From the NCBI GenBank assembly GCA_027943245.1, contig JANDJZ010001713.1, forward strand, positions 1 through 50,000: DNA of 50,000 bases, written 5' to 3'. This document shows positions 34,579 through 46,364 of the stretch, piece after piece (position 1 is the first letter of the stretch; every line of letters begins with the position of its first letter). The notes under the pieces were generated by a model. The model saw only the letters and a list, made by a program, of their open reading frames with translations. It was not told the origin of the DNA and searched no databases. A program made the position numbers and the translations under genes. Origin of the DNA: Acanthamoeba sp. SK_2022b (taxonomy: Eukaryota > Discosea > Longamoebia > Acanthamoebidae).

Positions 34579-36018
34579 TATTTTACATTCTCCTTGCCCT
34601 CCTTCATCTTCTTGGAGCAGTACTGCAGTTTTCCCACTATCTCACATGCCTCCTCGGCCGTTCGCGCTTCAAACGTGTACACCTTGAGCTCGCTCTGTGG
34701 AGAAGCACCAGCACCAGCACCAGCACCACAACGAGGTCGTGGCATCAGCCATCACGTGCTTGAGGAAAGAGGCTCACCATCGGTTACCCACTAGCAGTAC
34801 CTTGTCGGTCCGCATCGTGGCGCGGAACTGGCAGGGTTTCATGGACGATATGAGCTCCACGCTTTCCAGGCTACGCAACGGCCACGAGAACTATTGCCAT
34901 AGATTGAACGGATCGTCAATATATGCTGTGCGTTGCCTCTGTGTGGAAGAGATGGGGGAGGGAGGATTTGGGAGGAGAGAGAAGAGAGGACGACGGTGTG
35001 CCATCGTACGTGTTCGCGAAGGCTTTTCCCATGATAAGAAGAAGACGTGAGCTTGTCGTGATGTACACCCAGCATGCGCTCCTTCACCTATTATTCGCAA
35101 GAAGGAATCGACTGTTAGGGGCGAATGAGTGCGGGAAGAAGAGGGTAGTACGCACCATGCCGAACCGCAAGAGTTTGTTGACCGTGTAGTTCTTGTAGGC
35201 CATCGCCTCGGCCTCACTCCAGAATTCCTTGGGCGCGTGGATATAGCTCTGATGCTCTCGCTGTTTGAAAGTACATGCGATGTGAGCCAATGGGGTTACC
35301 TTGCGCCAAACAGGAAAGCGTGTAAACGAGCCTCTACCTTTGTTCGAACTGAGATCTCAAAGTTGTCGGACTTGATGACGGCGTCGAGGGAAATGTGTAG
35401 ACTGATTGGACCCTACAATATACGAACAAAGGTCAACCAAATGGGCTGGGATATACGCTCGTTGTGAAATATGAAAGTGGAAGAGATAACGTTGTTTTTG
35501 TTCGCCATACCTCGCTGTCGGTGGACTTAAGATGTAGGTAATGATCCGACATTTCGATCGCTCCTGCTCTCTTGCACACTTTGCTGAGCAGCTCCTTGGC
35601 TTGCATGCCTGGCGTGATCTTGACCGTCTATATGAAGAAAAGCAAGTTAGTCGGATTGGCCAATTCGTTCTTTGAAAGCTGAGGCAAGTGTGATGTTATC
35701 AATGAGGCTTGTCAAGGCCCGCTCGGCTTACTCACACAATCAAACAATAAACATAGAAAGCGAACCTGGTATTCGTGGTTCGGAAGGTGCACTCGGGTCA
35801 CCTTTCCAATGCCCTCGACTCCACCACCGCCTCCGCCTTCGTTTCTGTTGTGCCCCCAAATAATGAAGGCGAAGAGGAGGTCGTCATCTTTGCGCGTCAC
35901 ACAACCCGCCAGAATTCCAGTTATATGCGTACCGGATGAAGAAGCAGGAGCCAAAGTTTTTGATGAATTGAGTGCTCTTTAGCACCTCCTCAAAGTCGCT
36001 GTCTATACTTCCGTCATC

Positions 36019-36088
<70 letters not shown>

Positions 36089-37077
36089 AAAGCACGTGAT
36101 GAGAAAGCGTGGAGGAGAGAGCAGCAATTCGCAGGCATGAATGGCGAGACAGGAGATAAGGCTGGGAACGAGAAAGCACCTCCGCAATAAGAAGGGAGTA
36201 CGCCTCCCTGCCAGGCAATCCGATGCTGGAGCTGGACGAGTTCAGAGCCGTGCTGGCATTCCGTCGGACCTTAATGTACTCCTCCACGACTTGCCCCACC
36301 GTCGCGGTGTTGGGCACCCGCAGTTCCAGCGGCGGTCCTGTGCGGACGCACATAACGCATAAATAACGACGATAACCGAAAGTTAGAGCCAGAGCAGAAG
36401 AGGACATGTCTCATTTCGTATCTTCTCGAGAGGGGAGTTGGAAACAGAAGGGTAGAGGCCGCACCTTCGTTGGAAAAAATCTTGATGGCCACGTTGTTAG
36501 ATTTGAGGCCCGCAAGACCACTGGCAGGCTTCGCCGCTGCGGCTCCGCCACCAGCCGCGAGAGGAGGCTTCTCTTTGACGAAGGCCGATCCAGCACCCCC
36601 GAGCGACCGTTGCGCGCCGGTTGCATCGTTCCCCTTCTTCAGTTCGGCGAAAGTTATCACCTTCATGGTTGGATTCTTAGAATCGTTGTTGCCTCCCAGG
36701 ATCTGCGCGTTGTTGGATTTGCTGCTGGCGGCGTTGGCTGCCCCTCTTTCGCCGTCCATAACGTCCATTGCTTCGATTTCATCTTCTGTGCGATTGGTGA
36801 TCCCCTCAGCTTCGAGCTTTGCCTTACGTTCTCTCAGTCGCCTCTCACGTTCGCGACGCGCAGCCAGTTGTTTCTTCTCTTCCTCGAACGACGTACACGG
36901 GTAGACGGGGTGTGACAGATAAAGGGTGCCCCCTCCCCCGTTTGCGTTCGTTTGATTTTCGCTGGCGTCTCCATCTTTCTTGAGCACTCCGGCAAAGAGC
37001 GCATCCGAAGCCACCAGCTTTTCGCGCTGGTCGCCCAAGAAGGACAGAATCTTTGCTAACTCGCCTATGTGCAGCAT
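34579..37077 (-). CDS. SIN1: TORC2 subunit Sin1 (MAPKAP1/AVO1 family)
   Basis: Scaffold subunit of TOR complex 2, which presents AGC kinases such as Akt/PKB to TOR. From the start at 37077 an N-terminal region of charged helix (EEEKKQLAARRERERRLRERKAK) and Gly/Ala-rich linker precedes the CRIM-type block (LELRVPNTATVGQVVEEYI then DDGSIDSDFEEVLKSTQFIKNFG). A Ras-binding-like part follows (TVKITPGMQAKELLSKVCKRAG, YLHLKSTDSE). The C-terminal PH domain starts near YKNYTVNKLLRFG with KERMLGVHHDKL and ends with the helix TAEEACEIVGKLQYCSKKMK. That order is the Sin1 order. A GT microsatellite fills the intron before the DDGSID exon. The start codon faces the RhoGEF gene across 227 bp. Confidence 0.87.
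36021..36086. repeat. CA/GT microsatellite abutting a 3' splice site of SIN1
   Basis: On the gene's strand this is a GT run that ends directly in the acceptor GTGTGCAG, followed by exon codons GATGACGGAAGT. The repeat takes the place of the polypyrimidine tract. Confidence 0.93.
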
Positions 37078-37304
37078 CGTGTGTTTTCCTGTGCTCGAGG
37101 TGTCCCTCCAACAGCCCCCTCCACAAATGAATTGAAGTCGACACAAATTTCGCATGCGTGCTGGGCCGGTTTGGGGATTCCGGCAACGTTTCTTCGGGGT
37201 CGGCAGAAAAGCCGTGGTTTTTGATTAAGTATAAAATCAACAACAAACAAATTTTATCGTTCAAAAAACTCAAGTGATTGCGGGCGAGGAGAGAAGACGC
37301 GAGC
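37078..37304. promoter_or_regulatory. Bidirectional promoter between SIN1 and the RhoGEF gene
   Basis: The start codons of the divergent genes are 227 bp apart. The sequence includes an AT-rich tract (about 37200-37270). Shared regulation of the two signalling genes is plausible but only inferred from spacing. Confidence 0.5.
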
Positions 37305-40300
37305 ATGGCTGGCTACCCTCCTTACGGTGCGTTTCTGACGCGACAAAAACGATCACGATTGAGCATGTTTTTTCCGTTTTCTCGTGCAAGGTGCGCGCTG
37401 ACTTGGGCGGCTTAACACAGATCCTTATGCGCCCTTGCATTTTCCTGGTGGCAGCCCGAGTGGAGACTACAACTCCTCCTGGGGGCAACCCGTGCCCCCT
37501 CCCTCAGGCACGTTTGCCACTCCTCCCGCACAGGTTATTTGGGCGCCACCGTGCCTGCTCGGGCCTTAACACTTCTGTGACAGTGCTGCGCACAGCAGAC
37601 GAAATAACGAATATCTTCCAAATTACACCCACTATCCTTCTATTGTTGTCATGGCGTGCTGTATTTGCTTGTCACATAAGCTCAAGACGTGCGACTTACG
37701 CTCGGGGACTTGCTTTCGCATAGGTTACTTTGGGCAACAACCGCCGGGCACCTATGGGGGGCCTCCACCTACGTCATTCCTCGCGCCATCGGGATCGACA
37801 TACGGAGAAGCGCCGCCAGGCTCCTATGGAGCCCCTCCACCGGGCTCGGTCTACGGCGCACCGCCATCTGGTTATGGCCAAACGTTTGAGCAGCCGATCC
37901 CTTACGGCTCCACCACGGGTGGTGCTGTCTGGGGGCAGCCCGCACCACATTCGGGAGCGATCGCGTTTGATCCGTCCGCGTACAGGCCCACGAATGAGCC
38001 CATCCCATTCGATCCCTCTTCCTACACCGGGCCCTACCCCTCTTCGGGTGGTGGTTGGAGTCAGCCACAGCCGCCGCCATCGCAGGCCCCCGCTTCCTAT
38101 TACGGCGGTGGTACTCCATACCAACAGCCTCTCCCGACGCAAATGGTGCACACTCCGCCTTCTCCTCTTTTAACCTATTTTTGTTTCATGTCGTTAATGC
38201 ACTAACGCACGTGCAGCCGCAGTCATTCTATGGTAGTGGAGCCCCGCCGCAGGGAGGTCCTCCTGCGTATCAACAGCAGGCTGCACCTCCCCCAGCCTAT
38301 ACTCAACAGCCAGTTGCCCCCAGCCCCCAGATCTATGGAGCACCTGCTATTCAAGTCGTTGCACCTCAGCAGCAGCCTCAGCCTCAGCCCCAAGTGGTAC
38401 CTCATGTGATCACATCGCGCGCCACTCTTTAGTGCTTGTGGAAGGGAATACTCAGACTCGTTTGTATATACTCAGCCGCCGCCAGCGTACCAGCAGCAGC
38501 CCGTTCAGTTGCAAGACAACCAGCCGTCACAACAGCAGATCGCGCAGCAGCAGCTCGCCGCGAAGCAAGCCCAAGTACGTCTGTTTTAATTTTGGAATGG
38601 CGCGAACAGTCGAGTTTCTGTGCACAATAACTCACAGGCCTTGGTTCCCCTTGCGAAGACGGAAGAGCAGCTGCAGCGCTTGAAGCTCTCCCAACCACCA
38701 GTGGTACTACTGCATTTTTTGTTGCCTCTGTTATTAGTATGACGTGGTAAAGGCTGACGAGAGGTATCCTTTTCGCAGGAGCCGGCCAAAAACGCGCCAT
38801 CAAAGAGCCTTTCGTCTGCGTCTGTGCAGGTCAGGCCGCAGGTAACCGGCCCTGTAAGGACTGAGGGTTCTTCGCACGTTGCTAAGCATTCAGCTGCCCA
38901 ACAAACAGAAAGTGCAGTCAGATGAGTCGTTGCAGCCCGGGCCTACCAAAGCGGAGCACGACAGCGCGGAGAAGGGCCGAACTCAGCCAACGCCCGCACT
39001 GAACAGGACACAGACGATGGAAATGCCCATGCGCCGGAAAAAGGCCGAGGAACCCGCCTATACATTCACTTTCGAATTCAAGGATAAGGTATGCCACTGC
39101 ATCATGTTGCCATCGTACGTGCTCCGTCGCACACACTGATCTTGTGAGTAGCCTGCATTTGTCGGCGAGCTGGTCAGCACGGCTAAACAGCTGCTCCTCG
39201 ATACGGGCAAGCTGGTGGACACCCTTTCGCAGGACTTCATGGAAGTCCAAGGCACGAGCGGTGGTGCCATCAAACAAACTCTTCTGTTTACTGTAGGTAC
39301 GGTTGGAGCCGAGCTTTTTCTCGTGAACTATTACAGCTCTACACACTGAAACTGTTCTCGCTACAGAAAATGTGCGCAAGATGGTAGCTCAGCTTGTTGC
39401 GATGATCAAGTATGGCGTGCAGCAAAACATTGTGCAAAACCCAACGCAGGTATGCAGTTCCCTTCTCAGCACTCGCTGTCAAGAGGGCTCACTATTCATG
39501 TGTTATAGGCCAAGTTCCTGCAAGGCGGCGCCACAAGCATGCAGTCATCCGCCAATGCCATGCTCAATGCCGCTACTTCCACTCTCGCCAACGTATTACC
39601 TCCACTGACTTTCGGAAGTGCCTGGGCGCCCTTCCTGGCCATACGTCTCATCTGAATCTCTCCCTCCTCATCGCTGCATCTTCAGATGGGCGGTACCAGC
39701 GAGGAGAAGGTCAAGCGTACGATGCAGCAGTACTACACTGCTGTCACTCTCTCGGTAAAGAACATCCTGCAGGCCGCCGAATTCCTCAACGCCAGTACCG
39801 CCGTCGAGGAAGCGGAGGTACCCTTTACCTCACCCGTGCTGGCTGTTGAGTTCTACGGCCAGCCGACTAAAATGGCTCGGACACAATGTCTCCTACCCAG
39901 CCGGAGGCATCGCCATCGGAGCCAGAAAAGCCTATTTCGAGCCAAGTAGTGCCACAGGAAAAGGTAGCCGTGGCAAGGGGCACTCTGAGTCCTGGTTTCA
40001 ATCTAAAGGTATCCCCCCCGGGTACCCTTCCCCTCCCAATCTTAGTGGATCCTGATGTAGGAGCCTCGTCGTTATGGTCGTTGAATCGTGTGCTGTAGGA
40101 TTACGACCCCAAGAAGGTCGCGGAGGTGCAGGCACTCTACAGAAAGGGTCATCTCAAGTGCCGACTTCGCTCGCTCGGTACACACAAATCAGCACACACA
40201 CGCCGCGATTCTACGCTTTGCCTGCTGTGTGCTTTTCCTCACCAAAATGCCTCGCGTCTTACCACACAGTAATCGAGTACAAGGACAGCAAGTTGTCACA

Positions 40301-42430
40301 GGAGCAGAAACAAAGAGCGCGCGTGTTGCGAGAGATCGTGGCCACAGAGCAGACCTACGTGCAGACTTTGTACCAGTGCATCAAGTTCTTCCTCGTGCCA
40401 TTGAGGGAGAAAGCCAAGGACAACCGGTGGGTGATGACTCTTGAGGACGTGCATCGGCTATTCAGCACGATCGAGGTAATTCATCAGTTCAACGCTGAAT
40501 TCAGCCAGCAGCTGGATAAGCGAATGGCCGAGTGGCCTAATGTCAACACCTTTGGCGACATCTTCCTTCAAATGGTACGTGCTCCTACATTCATTTACTT
40601 CCACTACTACTGTTACTACTACGGTCTGCTCTCATTCTCAAATATCAATTTCAGGTCCCTATGATGAAGATGTACACGACCTATATCAACGAGTATGACG
40701 GCTCTACTGCTGTCTGGACCAAGTACAATGCCAAGCCTGAGTTTGCCGATTATATCGCGGTATGGGGATCTCGCTCGCCCTTAGCGGGGGCCAAGTTGGA
40801 GGCTGTCGTGTGGTTACTTATATTCACTCCTACCACCAACACAGCAACTGAGGAAGAATTCCGGTGGGAGGCTTGACCTTGTCTCCATGCTCATCCAGCC
40901 CGTACAGCGATTGCCGCGCTACGAGGTACGAGCCAGTGTGTTGCGGTGTGGTCTTCGCTCCTTTCTGATGTTCCTCTGTGCTCTCCGTGCAGATGCTGCT
41001 GAAGGAACTCCTCAAGCACACACCAGCGACGCATGTCGACTATGAAAATCTGGTAGAGGCCAGTGAACGTATCAAGGTTCGTTGCCCTCTCTCCTCCAAT
41101 CTTCAGCACCGATGCCTTGTGCTCCCTGTTAAGATTCATTTCTCAATCCAGGAACTGAACGAGTATGTCAACGAGAGGAAGAGGCAGACCGACAACCGGA
41201 ACTTCATCCTCAAGCTGCAAGATCAAATCACCGAAATGCCGCTGGTATGAGCCACCTATATTCTTTACCTGCAACCTGCTTCCGGTCAAGGCAGATGCAA
41301 TAATAGCATTGTACTGGTTACAGGTGCTCGTTACGCCCTCTAGAATGTTTATCAAGCACGGCGAGCTTACCGGCAGCTCGGAGAAGCTCCCCAAGAAGCG
41401 GAAGTCGATGGTACTCGCCCATCGCCCTCTCTATGTTGATCGTGTCTCATTGTGTCGTTGGGTATCATGCCGTCAGGTGTTTCTGTTCAACGATCTTGTA
41501 ATCCGCGCTAAAGTGGTGAAATCCAACGAAAAGTACATCTACGAGGAATCTGCTGGGTATGTTTGTCCATCACGGTCGCAATAGATTCGTTCAACGACTT
41601 CCTAACAACAGCAATAACAACAGTATATCAGGCGTGACGCTTGGAGCGCTTCAAGGCCTCAACTTTGCTCTCAAGCGTGCAGAAGGCCACTGGGAGTTCA
41701 ACTGTGCCTCAGAAGCCGAGGTTGCCCCACCCCACTGCTTCCCTGCATCACCCTTTTCACTGCTGTCGCAAGCTTATACCTTGAGTCGCCTCTTGTCAAC
41801 TTGCTCGTCGTGTAGGCCAAGGTATGGTACGGCGAATTCAAGAACGTAACCGAAGCGCGACAACTACAGGACATGTGCAATGAAAAACTGGAGCGCTCCA
41901 AGGCCAAGGAAAAAAGTATGTTCCCCGCGGTGGTGCTCGTTTAGCTTCGTGTGCTGAACGCTGTTTTTTCCCTTGCAGCGTTGCACATTCTGAGTGCCAC
42001 CTACGGTGATCTCTCTGAGCCCAAGTACACGCTGGAGGTCACCCAGCAGCTTCAGGACATGTGTGACGCGCAGGTACGAAGGAGATCCACTTATGTAGCG
42101 TCTTTGCTTACTTGCTGCTTCGTTGCTGTGATGATTGCTTACGCGGTTCTAATCTTCTCAGGGTGGTGAGCTGATCATCCCGGGCGGCACCCCTAAGTCG
42201 AAGCTGCCAGGATTTGTGGATCCCACAGCCAGGTCCTCACTACCCTCGTTCTTCTCTTCGTTCAAGTACAAGAAGCAGCTCCTCGTGGTGTGGTCCGACA
42301 GGTGGGCAGAACTGCTATCCTCCCAAAGTGGGCAGTATTGCTTCTAACACCCCTCTTTCCTCCTTGCAGCAAGGGCGCCCACACCCGCACATACGGCGAT
42401 ACTGAACCCGTGTTCATCCAGTATTCCTAG
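37305..42430 (+). CDS. DH-PH RhoGEF with Pro/Gln-rich N-terminus and DNAJC11-type C-terminal domain
   Basis: Multi-exon gene starting MAGYPPYDPYAP. The N-terminal third is Pro/Gly/Gln/Tyr-rich (repeated PPGSYGAPPPGS-type units, 37720-38560). A helical segment follows (ELVSTAKQLLLDTGKLVDTL, 39160-39830), recalling talin/vinculin-type bundles. The DH domain runs from about 40270: RVLREIVATEQTYVQTLYQ (CR1) to LIQPVQRLPRYEMLLKELL (CR3, about 40890-41010), then a PH domain (SMVFLFNDLVIRAKVV, ending WEFNCASEAEAKVWYGEF). DH-PH proteins exchange GDP for GTP on Rho GTPases. The C-terminus (LHILSATYGDLSEPKYTLEVT, LPGFVDPTARSS, KKQLLVVWSDSKG) resembles the DUF3395 domain at the end of DNAJC11. The GTPase partner is unknown. 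Many exon borders are clear (gtacg donors); I did not resolve all of them. Confidence 0.88.
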
Positions 42431-42581
42431 AGAGGGGCCAAGAACATGTGTGGGTTTGGTGGCTGGTGGCGGGCGGCAGCTGTGGTTGGCTAGTACGCAG
42501 TAGTAGTGTGCCTGTACTCTGAGAAAACAAGTTTCTTCAAAGGGCAAAGAAGCTTTTTTTTTATTTTGTTCAGTTTATGTA

Positions 42582-44188
42582 ATGGAGAAGATGTCCCGGG
42601 CAGTGAGATTCCCGCTGCTGCTGCCGGAAGGGGAAGGCCAGTACCACTATGAGGTGGAGAACTTGACTCATTGCTACAGCAATGCGGAGGATCTCCAGTA
42701 TTGGGTGGACCACTTTCTCCGCCAATTGCCCTCAGTCACGCGCTACGCCCTCGACGCCAACCGCTTTCTCCTCACTACCGGCGGCGGCGTGGCCGCGCTG
42801 CTGGAGGACGCCGCCCAACAAGCTTCTGCTCGGTTTGAGCAAGAGTGGGCACGATGGTCGGCTGCACTTCCGGTTCGTGTTGCCCCTCAAAATAATAAAT
42901 CAAATTATTGTTCGAAATATTTTAATCTGCAGTGTTTTATTTCTACGCGATTAGCTTATCGTAGATTGGTTGCTTGACTAATGTTAATGTTTTTAAAAAT
43001 GGATCCACTTTATAATATAGGGCCCTGTGTCGGTGTGGGAGTTATGCGTGAAACGAGAGCTACTGCTGCGCGAGGTTGGATTCACCGACGCGTACGCTCA
43101 CGTCAAGTACAAGGAGAACAAAGCAGCTCTACGCCTTCTGCCTGCTCTTCTGAGGGTACGAATGCCTCCATCCGTCATCCTCAGCAGCTTATACTTATCC
43201 AACAGGAATTGGATGCCATGGCCGACTTCGATCGGCTGCGGACATTGTTTGAAGGCGTGTTTGCGGGCAATATATTCGATCTCGTACCTGTCTCTCATTT
43301 CTTTTTTCCCTCGTCCCTTCTCTCTTTTGCTCACACCGGGTGGCTGCAGGGCTCGATTGACACCCGGGAACTGTTCGAGCAAGTATGTATCACATTTGTC
43401 CCGTCCAATGGGGTGATGAGGATGCTGCCTCTCTCTTTCTCTGATCCACGTGAATCAGGGGGACGGCGGAGGTGCCGCAGACTTTCTGAGTTGCCGAGCA
43501 AAACTGCCACCCAGGCCGTGGTTTACGGATGACTTGACGGCGATCCAGCAGCGCTTCTCCGACAAGTCAAGAGGGGCCTATCAGAAAGCCATCCTTTTTG
43601 TTGGTATACTGCCTTGGTCTCCTCGTTACCTCAAACTTTTGCTCACTTATAACGCATTTACCAGATAATGCGGGAACGGATATTGTGTTGGGAATGGTGC
43701 CCCTCGCAAGAGAGTTGCTGCGGCGTGGGACCAAGGTGGTGCTGAGCGCCAACTCAACTCCTGCACTCAATGATATCACGCACTCAGAACTGGTATTTTT
43801 TAGTTTTGTTGATGACGAACACCAAACCCGAGACCTCATTTTGCTTTTCGTTGATATGATCCAGGTTTGTCTCATGCAGCAGGCAGCACTAATCGACCGC
43901 GAGCTTAGTGACGCCCTTAGTGACAATCGGCTAAAGTTGATCGCCAGTGGGAACGGATGTCCGCTGATCGATCTGAGCCAGGTCAGTGTTGAGCTTGCGG
44001 AAGAAGCCGAGAGTGCAGACCTGGTAATCCTCGAGGGCATGGGTCGTGCACTCCAGTCCAATCACAGCGCGCGGTTCACATGCGATGCGATGAAACTGGC
44101 CATGGTCAAGGACGCTCACGTTGCCAAGAAGCTCGGCTGCCCACTCATGGCGTGCTTCTGTCGATTCGAAGAGAGAAACAGCCCATAG
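42582..44188 (+). CDS. DUF89-family metal-dependent phosphatase (PANK4 C-terminal / plant type II-like)
   Basis: Starts at 42582 (MEKMSRAVRFPLLLPEG) or at the second Met. The helical N-terminal half (YALDANRFLL, WELCVKRELLLREVGFTDAY, YKENKAALRLLP) leads into the core [45 protein letters not shown], then LIASGNGCPLIDLSQVS and DLVILEGMGRALQSNHSA. The DN-x-G-x-D metal site and the NSTPALND block are those of DUF89 damage-control phosphatases, particularly the type joined to PANK4 in animals and free-standing in plants. They are thought to remove damaged phosphometabolites, such as oxidised phosphopantetheine. Here the domain stands alone without a pantothenate kinase part. The gene lies 151 bp after the RhoGEF and 83 bp before the next gene. 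Confidence 0.87.
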
Positions 44189-44271
44189 CAAGATTTAAAA
44201 TGTTTTCCTGCTTTTTCTTCACACATGTTTGTTCTTCTGTTACCGCCGAAAAGCTGTGCAGTACACGCGAG

Positions 44272-46364
44272 ATGCACAAGCCTGGCGGGCCATCTTCAGC
44301 GGGGGGACTCCCTTCTCTAGGGCTATGCAGCACGAACACGGGCGGAGGCGGAGGAAGTATTCCTTTACTCTCAGGAGGAGCAAGTGCTGCATCTTCTTCG
44401 GTGCACTATCAAGGCGAAATCAAAGATGGCAAGTATCACGGGAGCGGTACTAAGATTTGGCCAGGTACCTACCATCACTCGCTCTGTTCTAGTAGTTGGT
44501 GCCCTCCTCGTAATAATACTGCCGCAGACGGGGATCGTTATGAGGGTGAGTGGCGTGATGGCAAGCGGAATGGCATTGGCACCTTCACCTGGGCCTCTGG
44601 TGCTCGCTATCATGGTACCAACTGACTCTCTCTTCCCTTACTTCGGAGAGTCGACGTATCACTCACCTGTATGCATGTAGGAGAGTGGAAGGATGACAAG
44701 AGGAACGGCTCAGGGACGTACTTCTGGCTCGATGGCCGCAAGTACGAGGGCAAGTGGCGGAATGGCGACTATCACGGGTGGGGCGTTTACAGCTGGCCTG
44801 ACGGTCGCAGATACGAGGTATGCCCTGACTGCGCTTCCTCTATTTGCTCACTACTGCTAAGAGCGCTCTCTTCTTGGCCGGTGACCTCACAGGGAGAATG
44901 GAAAGAGGACAAGAAAAACGGCAAAGGTGTGTTCATCTGGGCCAACGGTGATCGGTACATGTTGACTACAGCATGCCGTGTATGTGTTAAGTGCGCTGAT
45001 GCCTGTGTTGGGTACAGCTATGAAGGCGAGTGGCGAGATGACAAACCCAACGGTAGAGGCGCCAAGACGTGGGCTAAAGGCGATCGGTACATCATGCTTC
45101 TTCTAGGCCTTTGCCTTCATCGCTCATACGCAATATGTTGCCACAGGTACGAAGGGGAGTGGAAGGACGGAAAGCAATCGGGGCGGGGCATACTGCTCCA
45201 CCCCGATGGACGCAGCGAAGATGGCACGTGGGAAAACGATCTCCCACACGGAGGTACGCGTCATTTGCTCTCAAGCATGTCTGGGACCTCCTTCCCTGGA
45301 TTGAGATTTGTCTGCGCATGGTAGAAATTGTTTACACGGACGAGGAGGGTCATCGGTACGTGCAAAACTACCGATACGGCAAGATACTGTCGACGACGCC
45401 CATGAGTTCCACCAAGTCGCTGGAGCACAATAGCGTACGGGAATTCCGTCAGTTCATAGACAGAGCCAGCGATTGGTGTCGCTCCTTTGGTTTACTCCCT
45501 TCCTCCCTGCTGTTCCCCACACGTATAGTTATCTGATGAATCCAATGCTGTGGATTGGACTTTATGATGCAGAGCTGATGGCGCACGAAGCAACTGAAGC
45601 GAAGCGGCGCATGGAAGAGCTTGCACTTAAGGCGGAGGAGGCGGTCAAGGAGCGGGAGCGGGAAATGCGACAACATGCGCAAGACCATAAGGAATGGCAA
45701 CAAGTCATCCAGGACAAGGCCAGAGAAGCCGAAGAGGCGGACAAGGTCAACCAGGAACTGGCCAGACGAGTTGTTAAACTGAAAGCACGCTGTCAAGGTC
45801 TGGAACAAGAAACCCGGTAGGTTACATCTATCTCCCATGGTTGGGACCAGTGGGACTTGGATCCTGATTGGTGCAAGAGTACAGGAGTCTGCTGGAAGGT
45901 GGACGAGACGACCTGAGCCTGGAAGAGCTCATGTCACTCGAAGTTGCTTTGGAAAGGTGATCCCTCTCTAGATTACCCAACATTCGTGCCGGCTGGAAGG
46001 CTGATTCTGGTGGACGCAGGTCGCGTGCGCTGGTGATGAAAAAGATTGCAACGCTCTCGTTGAAGAAAGAGATAGAGGAAAAGAACAAGTGCTCCGTACG
46101 CAAGAAATATCCTTACTCTTTGAATCGGCACTGTGCCTCATAACACAATGCTGACAGGTATGCATGGAACGCGAGAAGGAGATGGCCTTCATTCCCTGCG
46201 GTCACCGCACTTGCTGCAAAGTACGCTGGTCCCTGCATAGGAGAAGGGTAGTACGCAGGGTTATCTCATCACGTGACTTGCCTCTATAGACATGCAGTGA
46301 TATGCTTGAACTGTGCCCGCTTTGTCGTGAACGTATCGCAAGCAAGCTGGTCATCTACGATTAA
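44272..46364 (+). CDS. MORN-repeat, coiled-coil, RING-finger protein (putative E3 ubiquitin ligase)
   Basis: Begins MHKPGGPSSAGG with a Gly/Ser-rich head. About six MORN units follow (YQGEIKDGKYHGSGT, YEGEWRDGKRNGIGT, GEWKDDKRNGSGTYFW, YEGKWRNGDYHGWGV, GEWKEDKKNGKGV, YEGEWRDDKPNGRGA, YEGEWKDGKQSGRGI), mostly one or two per exon. A long charged coiled coil runs from about 45570 to 45820. A short segment (DDLSLEELMSLEVALERS, about 45907-45960) precedes the C-terminal C3HC4 RING: CSVCMEREKEMAFIP, CGHRTCCKTCSDML, CPLC (46090-46340), with all eight ligands present. MORN units usually bind membranes or partners, and a terminal RING of this type recruits E2 enzymes. The RING is split by two introns. 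Substrate and location are unknown. Confidence 0.9.
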
